From NCBI GenBank assembly GCA_035765855.1, contig DASTWM010000460.1:1-10409 (forward strand): a stretch of 10,409 bases of DNA, given 5' to 3'. Below the pieces are notes generated by a model. The model saw nothing but the letters and a program-made list of their open reading frames with translations, did no database searches and was not told where the DNA came from. Position numbers and translations under genes: made by a program. Below are positions 1-6,471 of this stretch, piece after piece (the stretch's first letter is position 1; every line of letters begins with the position of its first letter). Source of the DNA: DASTWM01 sp035765855. Lineage in GTDB: Bacteria > Chloroflexota > Chloroflexia > Chloroflexales > Roseiflexaceae.

Positions 1-40
1 GCTTGTATAAGTTGGTCACTCGAACAATCGGCTCGGGCAT
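1..40 (-). CDS. Probable amino acid ABC transporter ATP-binding protein, N-terminal 13 codons only
   Basis: Only the 5' end is inside the window; the gene runs off the left edge. On the minus strand an AAGGAA ribosome-binding site (about 48-53) precedes an ATG at 40-38 and the frame reads MPEPIVRVTNLYK. A short Ile-Val-Arg-Val-x-Asn-Leu-x-Lys opening is typical of GlnQ/HisP-type ATPases, which hydrolyse ATP at the inner membrane to drive uptake. It begins 16 nt after the permease stop codon, in the third position of a binding protein-permease-ATPase operon, which is the main reason for the call. The Walker motifs are outside the window, so the function rests on context and the opening residues. 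Confidence 0.72.
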   Translation of the reverse strand, partial: MPEPIVRVTNLYK

Positions 41-56
41 GATGCGTTCCTTCGTG

Positions 57-869
57 TTAGATGCCGCGGTCGCTCTGCGCCATGCGGCGCTCCAGCCGCG
101 CCTGAAAGTAGGAGAGCACAATCGTCAGCAGCCAGTACCACACCGCGGCAACGACCAGCGCCTCGAAGAAGTGCTGGCGCGGCAAGCCGGCCTGCCGGGC
201 CTGGCTGGTTAATTCCTGGAGTGAAATGGCGCTCGCCAGCGCGGTGTCCTTCTGCATGGCGATGAATTGGTTGCCAATATCGGGGATGACGATCCGAAAG
301 GCTTGTGGCAGCACAATGCGGTACATCGTCTGCCAGGGCGACATGCCGAGCGCCGTGGCCGCTTCTTTCTGGCCGAACGGCACCGCCTGAATGCCAGCGC
401 GGAAAATTTCGCTCATGTACGCGCCGTAGTTCAGGCTGAGCGCCACTACCGCCGCCACAAACGGCGAAAGGACCAGCCCAAGCTGTGGCAGCGCGAAGTA
501 CACAAACAGAAACTGAAGAAACAGCGGCGTGCCGCGCATGAGCGAGATGTACAACCCGGACAGGCTGTTCAGCGCCGCGATCCGCGACAGGCGCGCCAAC
601 GCCGAGCCGAAGGCCAGCAGCGTCGCCGCCACAATCGAGATGACCGCCACCTCGAACGTGATGATCACGCCGCGCGAAATGAACAGCCACCATGTCCGAA
701 TGAACTCAAGATCGAGCGACAGCGTGCGCAGGTGGAGCGGGCCGAGCGTCAGCGACAGGCCGCTGAACAGCAGCACCAGCAGCGCCAGCCAGATTCCCCA
801 CCAGATGCCCATGGAGGCCCAGAAAGGAACCCGAAACCGGCGCGCTGGTTGTTGTGTGACAGTCGTCAT
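57..869 (-). CDS. Amino acid ABC transporter permease (HisM/GlnP type)
   Basis: Inner-membrane channel subunit of a polar amino acid importer, 270 aa. Hydrophobic segments lie at about 20-43, 64-92, 114-130, 134-153 and 237-254. The family's conserved Arg-Gly-Thr-Pro is at 112-115. The cytoplasmic EAA loop that docks on the ATPase is at about 169-189, with EAATALG followed by Ile-Val-Leu-Pro. An extra N-terminal hydrophobic segment (about 20-43) precedes the usual permease core, making it longer than the ~220 aa common for the family. The ATG overlaps the stop codon of the binding-protein gene (ATGA, 866-869), so the two are probably translationally coupled. Start and end are clear. The substrate cannot be read from the sequence. 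Confidence 0.94.
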   Translation of the reverse strand: MTTVTQQPARRFRVPFWASMGIWWGIWLALLVLLFSGLSLTLGPLHLRTLSLDLEFIRTWWLFISRGVIITFEVAVISIVAATLLAFGSALARLSRIAALNSLSGLYISLMRGTPLFLQFLFVYFALPQLGLVLSPFVAAVVALSLNYGAYMSEIFRAGIQAVPFGQKEAATALGMSPWQTMYRIVLPQAFRIVIPDIGNQFIAMQKDTALASAISLQELTSQARQAGLPRQHFFEALVVAAVWYWLLTIVLSYFQARLERRMAQSDRGI

Positions 870-1921
870 TTCTTGGTCGTCAGATCAACGCCGTAGTATT
901 GATTCGAAAGTTTGGTGAGCGTACCATCCTGGTGCATCTCTTCGATGATTTTATTGATCGCGTCGCGCAGGCTTTCCGGCGATTTGGAACTTGATTTGTC
1001 CAGCGCCACGCCCAGATCCTCGTAATACACCGGGTCGCCCAACACTTTGAACGGCTGCCCGCCCTTGATCGCGTCCTGAATCGTCGGCAGCGCGGTCAGC
1101 ACCGCGTCGAGGCGCGTGCCATTGCCAAGCGCCAGGTCTTGGAGCGCCAGTTGGTCGGTGTCATAGATTTGCACGTTGACCTGCGGGGCTGGCACCAAAA
1201 TCTTTTCGCCCTCAAGCTGAAGATTTCCTTGCAGATAGGTTTGGTAGGTGGTCGCCGAGCCAACGCCAACATTCTTGCCTTGCAAGCCATCAATTGCGCT
1301 GACATCGCTATCTTTGTGAACTGCAAATGAGGCTGGCGTATAATAATACGGCTTGGTAAACAGGAGCTTCTGCGCGCGCTCGGCGGTCACGGTCATCGAG
1401 CCAATGTTGATGTCCCAGCGGTCGTTCCAGCTTCCGGCGGTGATTACGTCGAAATTGATGTCCATGAACTCCGGCTCGACGCCCAATCGTTTGGCGATCT
1501 CTTTTCCAACGGCAATATCGAAGCCATCCCAACTGCCGTCGGGATTCTTGAAGCTCTGCGGCTTGTAGTTCGCGTCGGTCGAGATGCGCAGCTTACCGCT
1601 CTGCTTCACCTGCGCGAGCAGATCGTCGCCGCTGCTGGTGCTGCCCGTCGCAGCAGTCGGCTGGGCATTGGTGTTCGTCGTGGCGGCTGTTGCTTCCGGT
1701 GCCATGGTCGCTTCTGCGGCAGTCGGTTGGGCATTGGTGTTTTCATTCGTCGCGGCGGTCGGCTGCTCAGACGTAGTGGCGGCTGTTGGCAGGATGGACG
1801 CTCCGGATTGCGTGGGCTGCTCTGCGCTTCCACCTGTGCCGCCGCTCCCGCATGCCACCAACAGCGCGAGCAGCGCTGCCATCAACGAAACCACCGATAC
1901 ATGACGCGGTACCTTCATCAT
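866..1921 (-). CDS. ABC transporter substrate-binding lipoprotein, family 3 (polar amino acid type)
   Basis: Extracytoplasmic binding protein of 351 aa and first gene of the importer operon. The signal peptide ends in a lipobox Leu-Val-Ala-Cys with Cys24 as the lipidated residue. Residues ~25-100 are a Gly/Ser/Thr/Ala/Pro linker with two copies of NTNAQPTAA, likely a flexible tether to the membrane. The SBP_bac_3 fold starts near Gly109 (GKLRISTDANY), with GFDIAVGKEIAKRLG at 133-147 and the ligand-site segment MTVTAERAQ at 176-184. Arg182 is at the position that binds the ligand carboxylate in this family. The frame opens with two ATG codons. The GAGGAG site at 1925-1930 is 3 nt from the first and 6 nt from the second, so translation may start at 1918. 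The ligand is unknown; amino acid, opine or an N-methylated amino acid are all possible. Confidence 0.94.
   Translation of the reverse strand: MMKVPRHVSVVSLMAALLALLVACGSGGTGGSAEQPTQSGASILPTAATTSEQPTAATNENTNAQPTAAEATMAPEATAATTNTNAQPTAATGSTSSGDDLLAQVKQSGKLRISTDANYKPQSFKNPDGSWDGFDIAVGKEIAKRLGVEPEFMDINFDVITAGSWNDRWDINIGSMTVTAERAQKLLFTKPYYYTPASFAVHKDSDVSAIDGLQGKNVGVGSATTYQTYLQGNLQLEGEKILVPAPQVNVQIYDTDQLALQDLALGNGTRLDAVLTALPTIQDAIKGGQPFKVLGDPVYYEDLGVALDKSSSKSPESLRDAINKIIEEMHQDGTLTKLSNQYYGVDLTTKK
1653..1741 (-). repeat. In-frame direct repeat encoding the lipoprotein linker
   Basis: Two 23-bp copies at 1653-1675 and 1719-1741 differ by one base and are 66 bp apart, exactly 22 codons. They encode the two NTNAQPTAA units of the linker behind the lipobox. 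Such an in-frame repeat can change copy number by slippage or recombination without breaking the reading frame. Confidence 0.85.
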
Positions 1922-1924
1922 TCG

Positions 1925-1930
1925 CTCCTC
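1925..1930 (-). promoter_or_regulatory. Ribosome-binding site of the binding-protein gene
   Basis: Strong GAGGAG on the minus strand. It lies 3 nt before the ATG at 1921 and 6 nt before the ATG at 1918, which slightly favours the second start codon. Confidence 0.8.
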
Positions 1931-2049
1931 TATAAACTGGTAACGAGTACACCAATTGACGTCACGCCAGGCATAATCACCGCAAACTGGAGTGGCACCG
2001 GATTCATTTCGCGTTTCAATACGTACAAAGCGGTGGAGGGAATTGAAGC

Positions 2050-2077
2050 ATTATAACGGCAGTGTTCGTTCTGTCAA
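2050..2077 (-). promoter_or_regulatory. Sigma-70 promoter of the ABC importer operon, perfect hexamers
   Basis: On the minus strand TTGACA (2077-2072) and TATAAT (2055-2050) are separated by 16 nt; both hexamers match consensus exactly. Transcription would start near 2043, leaving a leader of about 120 nt before the binding-protein gene. The leader holds a TTCAAT/ATTGAA pair close to its 5' end, which may form a hairpin or a protein site. A promoter this close to consensus usually needs a repressor, and an IclR gene lies next to it. Confidence 0.82.
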
Positions 2078-2092
2078 ATACCACGTTGACAG
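2071..2092. promoter_or_regulatory. Candidate operator: perfect inverted repeat spanning both divergent -35 elements
   Basis: CTGTCAA (2071-2077) and TTGACAG (2086-2092) form a perfect 7-bp dyad with an 8-nt spacer. The two arms are also the -35 hexamers of the leftward importer promoter and the rightward iclR promoter. A dimeric regulator bound here would cover both -35 elements. The dyad is visible; its binding by the adjacent IclR protein is inferred from position. Confidence 0.62.
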
Positions 2093-2114
2093 CATACACA
2101 AGCCATGATACGAT
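2086..2114 (+). promoter_or_regulatory. Promoter of the iclR-family gene
   Basis: TTGACA (2086-2091) and TACGAT (2109-2114, four of six consensus bases) are 17 nt apart. Transcription would start near 2121, about 25 nt before the ATG at 2146. Only 8 bp separate this -35 from that of the opposing promoter, so two polymerases could hardly bind at once. Confidence 0.66.
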
Positions 2115-2118
2115 TATA

Positions 2119-2150
2119 TTCATATGATAAACATACGTCCATAATATGAA
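2119..2150. promoter_or_regulatory. Second inverted repeat, overlapping the iclR start codon
   Basis: TTCATAT (2119-2125) and ATATGAA (2144-2150) are perfect inverted copies 18 nt apart. The right arm contains the iclR ATG and the left arm sits at the predicted transcription start. It could be an autoregulatory site or a leader hairpin masking the start codon, which has no clear Shine-Dalgarno sequence. The local A/T richness makes a chance match possible. Confidence 0.35.
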
Positions 2151-2916
2151 CAATAACGTATTTTATTCTGGAACTCAGGCGATTCAGCGGGCGGCGGCGG
2201 TGCTCAAGGCGCTCGGTGCTGAAGCGGCGGCGCTCACGCCCCATGAAGTCAGCCAGCGCACCGGCCTGAACCGCAGCACCGTGTACCGGCTCCTGAGCGC
2301 GCTCGAAGCCGAGGGTCTGGTCGCGGCCCATGGCGACGGGCGCTACCGGCTCGGGCCGGAACTGGTTGTGCTCGGCGGGCGGGCGCTGCGCCAGATGAAC
2401 GTGCGCGCCGTCGCGCTGCCGTGGCTCCGCGAACTCGCCCATGAAACCGGCGAAACAGTGGATATGGAAGTGCTGTCCGGCGCAAGCGTCATGATCATCG
2501 AGGAGATTGCCGCCGACCACCTGCTGAACACCAGCAGCAATATTGGCCGCACCTACCCGGCGACATGCGCCTCGACCGGCAAGGCGCTGCTGGCGTGGGG
2601 GCCGTCTGACGCGCTGGAAGGCGTTTTGCGGTCTGAGTTGCCGGGCTGTGGGCCGGGTTCCATCCGCGACGGCGCGGCGCTGCGCGAGGAACTCGAAACC
2701 GTGCGCACGCGCGGCTACGCGACATCGTATGAGGAACTGGAAGCGCACCTGCATGCCGTCGGCGCGCCGATTTTCAACCACGCGGGCGAGGCGGTCGCCG
2801 CAGTCAGCGTGTCTGGCCCGGCGGCCCGCCTGCCGCGCGAGCGCGAGCCAGAGATTGCGCGGCTGGTCATGAACGCCTGCGCGGCGGTTTCGGAGCGCCT
2901 GGGCTATCGCGTGTAG
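2146..2916 (+). CDS. IclR family transcriptional regulator
   Basis: DNA-binding regulator of 256 aa, a usual length for IclR proteins. Residues ~10-71 are the winged helix-turn-helix; GTQAIQRAAAVLKAL opens it, the recognition helix is in LNRSTVYRLLSALEAEGLV (41-59) and the wing ends in GRYRLG. Residues ~85-250 are the effector-binding domain, with ATCASTGKALLAW at 139-151 and the C-terminal part around Tyr191-Ala222. It is divergent from the importer operon and followed on the same strand by the Rieske oxygenase, so it is a good candidate to control one or both. The start codon lacks a clear ribosome-binding site, but the N-terminus fits family lengths and no better start is seen. Confidence 0.94.
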   Translation: MNNNVFYSGTQAIQRAAAVLKALGAEAAALTPHEVSQRTGLNRSTVYRLLSALEAEGLVAAHGDGRYRLGPELVVLGGRALRQMNVRAVALPWLRELAHETGETVDMEVLSGASVMIIEEIAADHLLNTSSNIGRTYPATCASTGKALLAWGPSDALEGVLRSELPGCGPGSIRDGAALREELETVRTRGYATSYEELEAHLHAVGAPIFNHAGEAVAAVSVSGPAARLPREREPEIARLVMNACAAVSERLGYRV

Positions 2917-2969
2917 TTCGCAAAAGCGTACATGGATGGACATCGTAGTGATCGGCCTTGTGCCGGTCG

Positions 2970-2992
2970 GCGGCACCCACAAGGAGTGCCGC
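2970..2992 (+). terminator. Hairpin after iclR, weak terminator candidate
   Basis: GCGGCAC (2970-2976) and GTGCCGC (2986-2992) form a perfect 7-bp stem with a 9-nt loop, 53 nt after the iclR stop codon. No T-run follows, so it is not a classical intrinsic terminator; it may be a pause site or protect the transcript end. The rest of the 200-bp gap before the Rieske gene holds no open frame of note and no convincing promoter. Confidence 0.35.
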
Positions 2993-3086
2993 TACGGAAT
3001 ACACGATTATTTGGGAAATGTTCATGCTATTCGGGCTACGATAGGCTTTATGGCAGATGTTTCGTGCTGCTTAACATGACAAAGAT

Positions 3087-3103
3087 ATTGAGTCAGTATC
3101 AAT
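3087..3103. promoter_or_regulatory. Small dyad just before the Rieske gene ribosome-binding site
   Basis: ATTGA (3087-3091) and TCAAT (3099-3103) are perfect 5-bp inverted arms with a 7-nt spacer. They end 1 nt before the AAAGGAG site at 3105-3111. It does not match the 2071-2092 dyad well, so it gives no clear evidence for control by the same regulator. Arms this short can arise by chance. Confidence 0.22.
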
Positions 3104-3116
3104 CAAAGGAGATCCC

Positions 3117-4202
3117 ATGGATTTGACCACTTTCCACTTTGAACCAGATCTTTCGCTCGCCACCACGATTCCGGCGCGCTGGTACACCGATCCGGCCATG
3201 CTGCCGATCGAGCAGGAGCGCGTGTTCGGCAGCACATGGCAGCTCGTCGGGCGGCTGGAGCAGGCGCGCAACGCCGGCGATTTCTTCACGTGCTCGGTCG
3301 GCGACGAGCCGCTGGTCGTCACGCGCGCGAGCGACGGCACGCTGCACGCCTTTTACAACGTGTGCCGCCACCGCGCTGGCTCGGTCGCGGAAGGCAGCGG
3401 CAACCGCAAGATATTTCAATGCTCGTACCATGGCTGGACGTATGAACTTGACGGGCGGCTGCGCACCACGCCGGAGTGGGAAGGCGTGCGCTGCTTCGAC
3501 AAGACGCAGTACGGGCTGAAGCCGGTGCGGGTGGATAGCTGGGGGCCGTTCGTGTTCGTCAATCTCAGCGAGGACGCGCCATCATTGCAGGAAGTGCTGG
3601 GCAGGATTCCAGCAGAAACCGCGCACATGCCGCTGGATCGCATGGGTTTCTACAAGCGCGTGGATTACGAGATCGCCTGCAACTGGAAGGTCTACGTTGA
3701 TAACTACCTGGAAGGCTACCACATTCCGCTCGCGCATCCGGGCCTGTTCAAGGAGATCGACTACAAGCAGTACCGCGTCGAAACCGAACGCTATTATTCC
3801 AAGCAGTTCGCGCCGATCCGCGAAAAGCCCGACTCGCTCTACCGCCGCAACCTCGACGACGGCGCGGCGGCGCAGGCGCTGTACTACTGGGTGTTCCCGA
3901 ATCTCATGCTGAACATCTACCCCGACAATTTGCAGATCAACATCATTCTGCCGCTCGGCCATGAGCGCACGCTCACTATTTTTGAGTGGTACGTGCTGGA
4001 CGTGGACCGGCCCGACGTGGCCGAGGACTTCCACAAGTCGTTCAAGTTCAGCGACGTGGTGCAGAAAGAGGACATCGAGATTTGCGAGGCCGTGCAGCAG
4101 CGGCTCGCGTCGCGCTCGTACGACGTTGGGCGCTTCTCGGTGGCGCGCGAGAACGGCGTTCACCATTTTCATGGCCTGCTGTGCGAGGCATTGCAGCGCT
4201 GA
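3117..4202 (+). CDS. Rieske non-heme iron oxygenase, choline monooxygenase/CntA-like alpha subunit
   Basis: 361 aa with the two-part architecture of ring-hydroxylating oxygenase alpha subunits. The N-terminal Rieske [2Fe-2S] domain has Cys83-x-His85 and Cys102-x2-His105. The C-terminal catalytic domain binds mononuclear iron through His202 and His207 (NYLEGYHIPLAH) and probably Asp319 in QKEDIEIC. Glu199 is at the inter-subunit electron-bridge position, usually Asp; carnitine oxygenase CntA also has Glu there. The ending EAVQQRLASRS, Gly-Arg-Phe-Ser and HHFHGLL resembles choline monooxygenases and other quaternary-ammonium oxygenases more than naphthalene-type dioxygenases. The likely reaction is NADH- and O2-dependent hydroxylation or N-demethylation of a small substrate. 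No reductase gene is in the window. AAAGGAG (3105-3111) lies 5 nt before the ATG. An aromatic substrate cannot be excluded. Confidence 0.9.
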   Translation: MDLTTFHFEPDLSLATTIPARWYTDPAMLPIEQERVFGSTWQLVGRLEQARNAGDFFTCSVGDEPLVVTRASDGTLHAFYNVCRHRAGSVAEGSGNRKIFQCSYHGWTYELDGRLRTTPEWEGVRCFDKTQYGLKPVRVDSWGPFVFVNLSEDAPSLQEVLGRIPAETAHMPLDRMGFYKRVDYEIACNWKVYVDNYLEGYHIPLAHPGLFKEIDYKQYRVETERYYSKQFAPIREKPDSLYRRNLDDGAAAQALYYWVFPNLMLNIYPDNLQINIILPLGHERTLTIFEWYVLDVDRPDVAEDFHKSFKFSDVVQKEDIEICEAVQQRLASRSYDVGRFSVARENGVHHFHGLLCEALQR

Positions 4203-4215
4203 ACGCATTCGTGCG

Positions 4216-4236
4216 ATTGCACATTGCACATTGCAC
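4216..4236. repeat. Three tandem copies of the heptamer ATTGCAC
   Basis: Three exact, contiguous 7-bp copies, followed by ATT, 14 bp after the Rieske stop codon. This is a small simple tandem repeat in non-coding DNA between convergent genes. Its function, if any, is unknown. Confidence 0.9.
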
Positions 4237-4240
4237 ATTA

Positions 4241-4293
4241 CCCGAAGACTCGAAGCGCGAGAATAGATCTCCTCTTGCCTTCGAGTCTTCGGG
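4241..4293. repeat. Perfect 15-bp inverted repeat, possible transcription end of the Rieske gene
   Basis: The arms at 4241-4255 and 4279-4293 are perfect inverted copies, CCCGAAGACTCGAAG on the left, with a 23-nt loop. On the plus strand CCTTTGT follows, so the T-run is poor. It starts 38 nt after the Rieske stop and could stop or stabilise that transcript. It may instead be a dispersed repeat or a remnant of one. Confidence 0.6.
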
Positions 4294-4323
4294 CCTTTGT
4301 GGCAAACGCCTGGTTTATATCAA

Positions 4324-4470
4324 TAGAAGTTACGCAACTCACCATAGGGAGCGCGGGGAACACAAATGCTTTGTAGTGCGGGTTTGTAACCCGCATATCA
4401 TCCATGAACGGAACGCAGGTTGCAAACCCGCGCTACGACGCGCCCGCTCGCTCCGCCTGCGTAACTCCTA
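4324..4470. mobile_element. MITE-like non-autonomous element with terminal inverted repeats
   Basis: TAGAAGTTACGCA (4324-4336) and TGCGTAACTCCTA (4458-4470) are inverted copies matching at 12 of 13 positions. Both ends carry TA, which fits TA target duplication as in IS630/Tc1-mariner-type elements. The 147 bp between hold no open frame but a strong nested hairpin system (4373-4436), and GC-rich stretches next to the ends are also partly complementary. It ends 3 bp from the amylosucrase stop codon. The structure is visible; the family and mobility are inferred, since no second copy or empty site is in the window. Confidence 0.55.
4373..4436. repeat. Nested inverted repeat able to form one long or two short hairpins
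   Basis: The 22-nt arms 4373-4394 and 4415-4436 pair at 19 of 22 positions across a 20-nt loop. Each arm is also a small hairpin: GCGGGTT-TGT-AACCCGC at 4378-4394 and GCAGGTT-GCA-AACCCGC (one mismatch) at 4415-4431. The segment lies inside the MITE-like element and could end transcription from either convergent gene. Confidence 0.75.
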
Positions 4471-4473
4471 AAT

Positions 4474-6423
4474 CTATTGCTGTGGCGCAAGCCACACAAA
4501 CGTGTACGGCTCAAGCATGAGCGGCGCGTCGGCGGTGTACGCCTGCCCGCTCACAATGTCGACGAACTGGTAGCCCGGGCCGTGCACGCGCAGCCGATTG
4601 CCGTCGATTCGTTGGGCGCGCTCGCTCATGTTCGCGGCGACAAGCACGCGCTTGCCTGCATGCGCGCGCACGTAGCTGAAAACGTGCGGGTTGCCGCTGT
4701 CGACCACCTCCACGTCGCCGTCCCAGAACGCATCCTGCTCCTTCCGCAGCGCGATCAGTTGTTGCAGCCGGTTGAAGATTTGCCCTTCCGGCGTGGTAAG
4801 ATCGTGGCGATGCTCGGCGCGCGCCCAGTCCATCGCCGGGCGATGCACCCAGCGGCTGTCGGCTGATTTCGCGCGGTTCGTGGCGTAGCTGTAGTCGTTC
4901 AGCATGCCAATCTCGTCGCCAATATAGATCAACGGGATGCCACCGATGCTCAGAATAATGCTGTGCAGCAGAATAATGCGCCGGATGGCCAGCTCAATCA
5001 GTTTGGGATCATCGGCCTGCACCGCCTGTTCAAGCCCCGCCATGGAAGCCAGCGTCCCCGACACCCGCGCGTCGCCGGTATCGGGGTTCTCCTGAAACGG
5101 CACGCCGCGCGCGAATGAGCCGGGAAAGCGCCCGACGTAGAAATCGTTCAGAAAGCGGCGATGGCCGAACGGCTCGATGCCGAGCCGCCACGCATCCTCG
5201 TCGTCGAACGTCCAGCCGATGTCATCATGCGAGCGCAGGTAATTGACCCACGCGGTGCCGGGCGGCAGGCGAAAGCGCGTGTGCATCGAGTGCGCCAGCA
5301 GCTTGACCTCGCGCGTGGCGAGCGTTTCCCACAGCAAGGCCATGAGCAGCGGGTTGTACGAGATCTGGCATTCATCCACGCCGATGTATTTCACCACATC
5401 GTCGGGGTGGACGATCGCCTCGGACTTAAACAGCAGCGACGGAGCGGCGATGCGCGCAACCGCGTTGAAGGCCTGAATAATGGTGTGCGCTTCCGGCAGG
5501 TTTTCGCTGCTGGTACCCATGTGCTTCCAGATGAAAGCGACCGCGTCGAGCCGCAAAATATCAATGCCGTTGTTCGCAAGGAACAGCATCTCGTCGGCCA
5601 TGGCGCGGAACACGTCGGGATTGTGGTAGTTCAAGTCCCACTGGAAGCTGTTGAACGTCGTCCAGACCCAGCGCTTCATGTCAGCACAGTAGGTAAAATT
5701 GCCACGCCGCACGGTTGGAAAGATTTCGCGCAGCGTGCGCTGGTACTCGTCCGGCAGGCTGCGGTCGGGAAAGGTGAAATAAAATTCGAGAAAATCGGGA
5801 TCGCCGGCCTGCGCCCGCCTGGCCCACATGTGCTCGTCGGACGTGTGATTGAACACAAAATCGACCACCAGGCTGATGCCGTTCTTGTGCAATTCGCTCG
5901 CCAGTTCACACAGCTCGTCCATGGTGCCGAGCGCCGGATTTACATCGCGGTAGCTGCTGACGGCATACCCGCCGTCGTTGTCGCCCCTAGGCGCGTCGAA
6001 CAGCGGCATGAGATGCAGGTAGGTCAGGCCCAATTCTTTCAGATACGGAATGTGCGCGCGGACGCCCGCCAGCGAGCCTGCAAACAAATCGACGTACAGC
6101 ACGCCGCCGAGCATGCGCTGCGACTGGAACCAGGCGGGGTCGGCCTCGCGCTCGCCGTCGAGCTGCCTGAGCCATGCTGGACGCGCCATCCAACTGCGCG
6201 CCATCGCGCCGATAAGCTGCTCAATGTGATAGAAAAAATCGTATTGCTGGCCGTACAACTCGTATAGCAAGCCGAACAGCCGCGGCCACTCACGACGCAA
6301 GCGGCATTCAAACGCATGCCATGCGTCCGGATGTTCGTCGTGAAAGGGCGCGAAATCATGTTGAATGCGCGGCCAAATACGCTCAAGCGAACGTGTCGCC
6401 AGCAGGCGCTCTCGCTCTGTCAT
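4474..6423 (-). CDS. ams: Amylosucrase (GH13 subfamily 4)
   Basis: Glucansucrase of 649 aa that makes an alpha-1,4-glucan and fructose from sucrose, without a nucleotide sugar. After an all-helical N-terminal domain (~1-100), GGVLYVDLFAGSLAG (106-120) opens the (beta/alpha)8 barrel. DNDGGYAVSSYRDVNPALGT (148-167) contains the Asp and Tyr of the sucrose pocket, and FNHTSDEH (191-198) holds a conserved His. The catalytic triad is Asp293 (nucleophile, DILRLDAVAF), Glu335 (acid/base, FKSEAIVHP) and Asp400 (SHDDIGWTF), all offset by +7 from Asp286, Glu328 and Asp393 of the Neisseria polysaccharea enzyme. No signal peptide is seen, so it is probably cytosolic. The frame is open to 6564, but only the ATG at 6423 has a good ribosome-binding site and gives the family's length. 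A sucrose hydrolase of the same subfamily is the main alternative. Confidence 0.95.
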   Translation of the reverse strand: MTERERLLATRSLERIWPRIQHDFAPFHDEHPDAWHAFECRLRREWPRLFGLLYELYGQQYDFFYHIEQLIGAMARSWMARPAWLRQLDGEREADPAWFQSQRMLGGVLYVDLFAGSLAGVRAHIPYLKELGLTYLHLMPLFDAPRGDNDGGYAVSSYRDVNPALGTMDELCELASELHKNGISLVVDFVFNHTSDEHMWARRAQAGDPDFLEFYFTFPDRSLPDEYQRTLREIFPTVRRGNFTYCADMKRWVWTTFNSFQWDLNYHNPDVFRAMADEMLFLANNGIDILRLDAVAFIWKHMGTSSENLPEAHTIIQAFNAVARIAAPSLLFKSEAIVHPDDVVKYIGVDECQISYNPLLMALLWETLATREVKLLAHSMHTRFRLPPGTAWVNYLRSHDDIGWTFDDEDAWRLGIEPFGHRRFLNDFYVGRFPGSFARGVPFQENPDTGDARVSGTLASMAGLEQAVQADDPKLIELAIRRIILLHSIILSIGGIPLIYIGDEIGMLNDYSYATNRAKSADSRWVHRPAMDWARAEHRHDLTTPEGQIFNRLQQLIALRKEQDAFWDGDVEVVDSGNPHVFSYVRAHAGKRVLVAANMSERAQRIDGNRLRVHGPGYQFVDIVSGQAYTADAPLMLEPYTFVWLAPQQ

Positions 6424-6428
6424 CCAGG

Positions 6429-6435
6429 CCTCCTC
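6429..6435 (-). promoter_or_regulatory. Ribosome-binding site that sets the amylosucrase start
   Basis: GAGGAGG on the minus strand, 5 nt before the ATG at 6423-6421. The upstream in-frame ATGs at 6447 and 6564 have no such site, and the intervening codons cross a TATAAT box. Confidence 0.85.
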
Positions 6436-6471
6436 AGTGTATTGCATAGCGTTATGCCAAGTGTCCAATCT

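Noticed and set aside
2074..2982. 302-codon open frame on the minus strand
   Set aside because: Antisense to iclR, whose domain motifs are clear. It also crosses the promoter region.
4241..4293. Classical rho-independent terminator for the Rieske gene
   Set aside because: The stem is perfect, but the loop is 23 nt and only TTT follows. Kept as an inverted repeat.
4324..4470. Small gene or ncRNA within the repeat-rich gap
   Set aside because: No open frame with a ribosome-binding site and no promoter; the structure is explained by inverted repeats.
5161..6267. 368-codon open frame on the plus strand
   Set aside because: Antisense to the well-supported amylosucrase; composition is Arg/Val/His-rich and without motifs.
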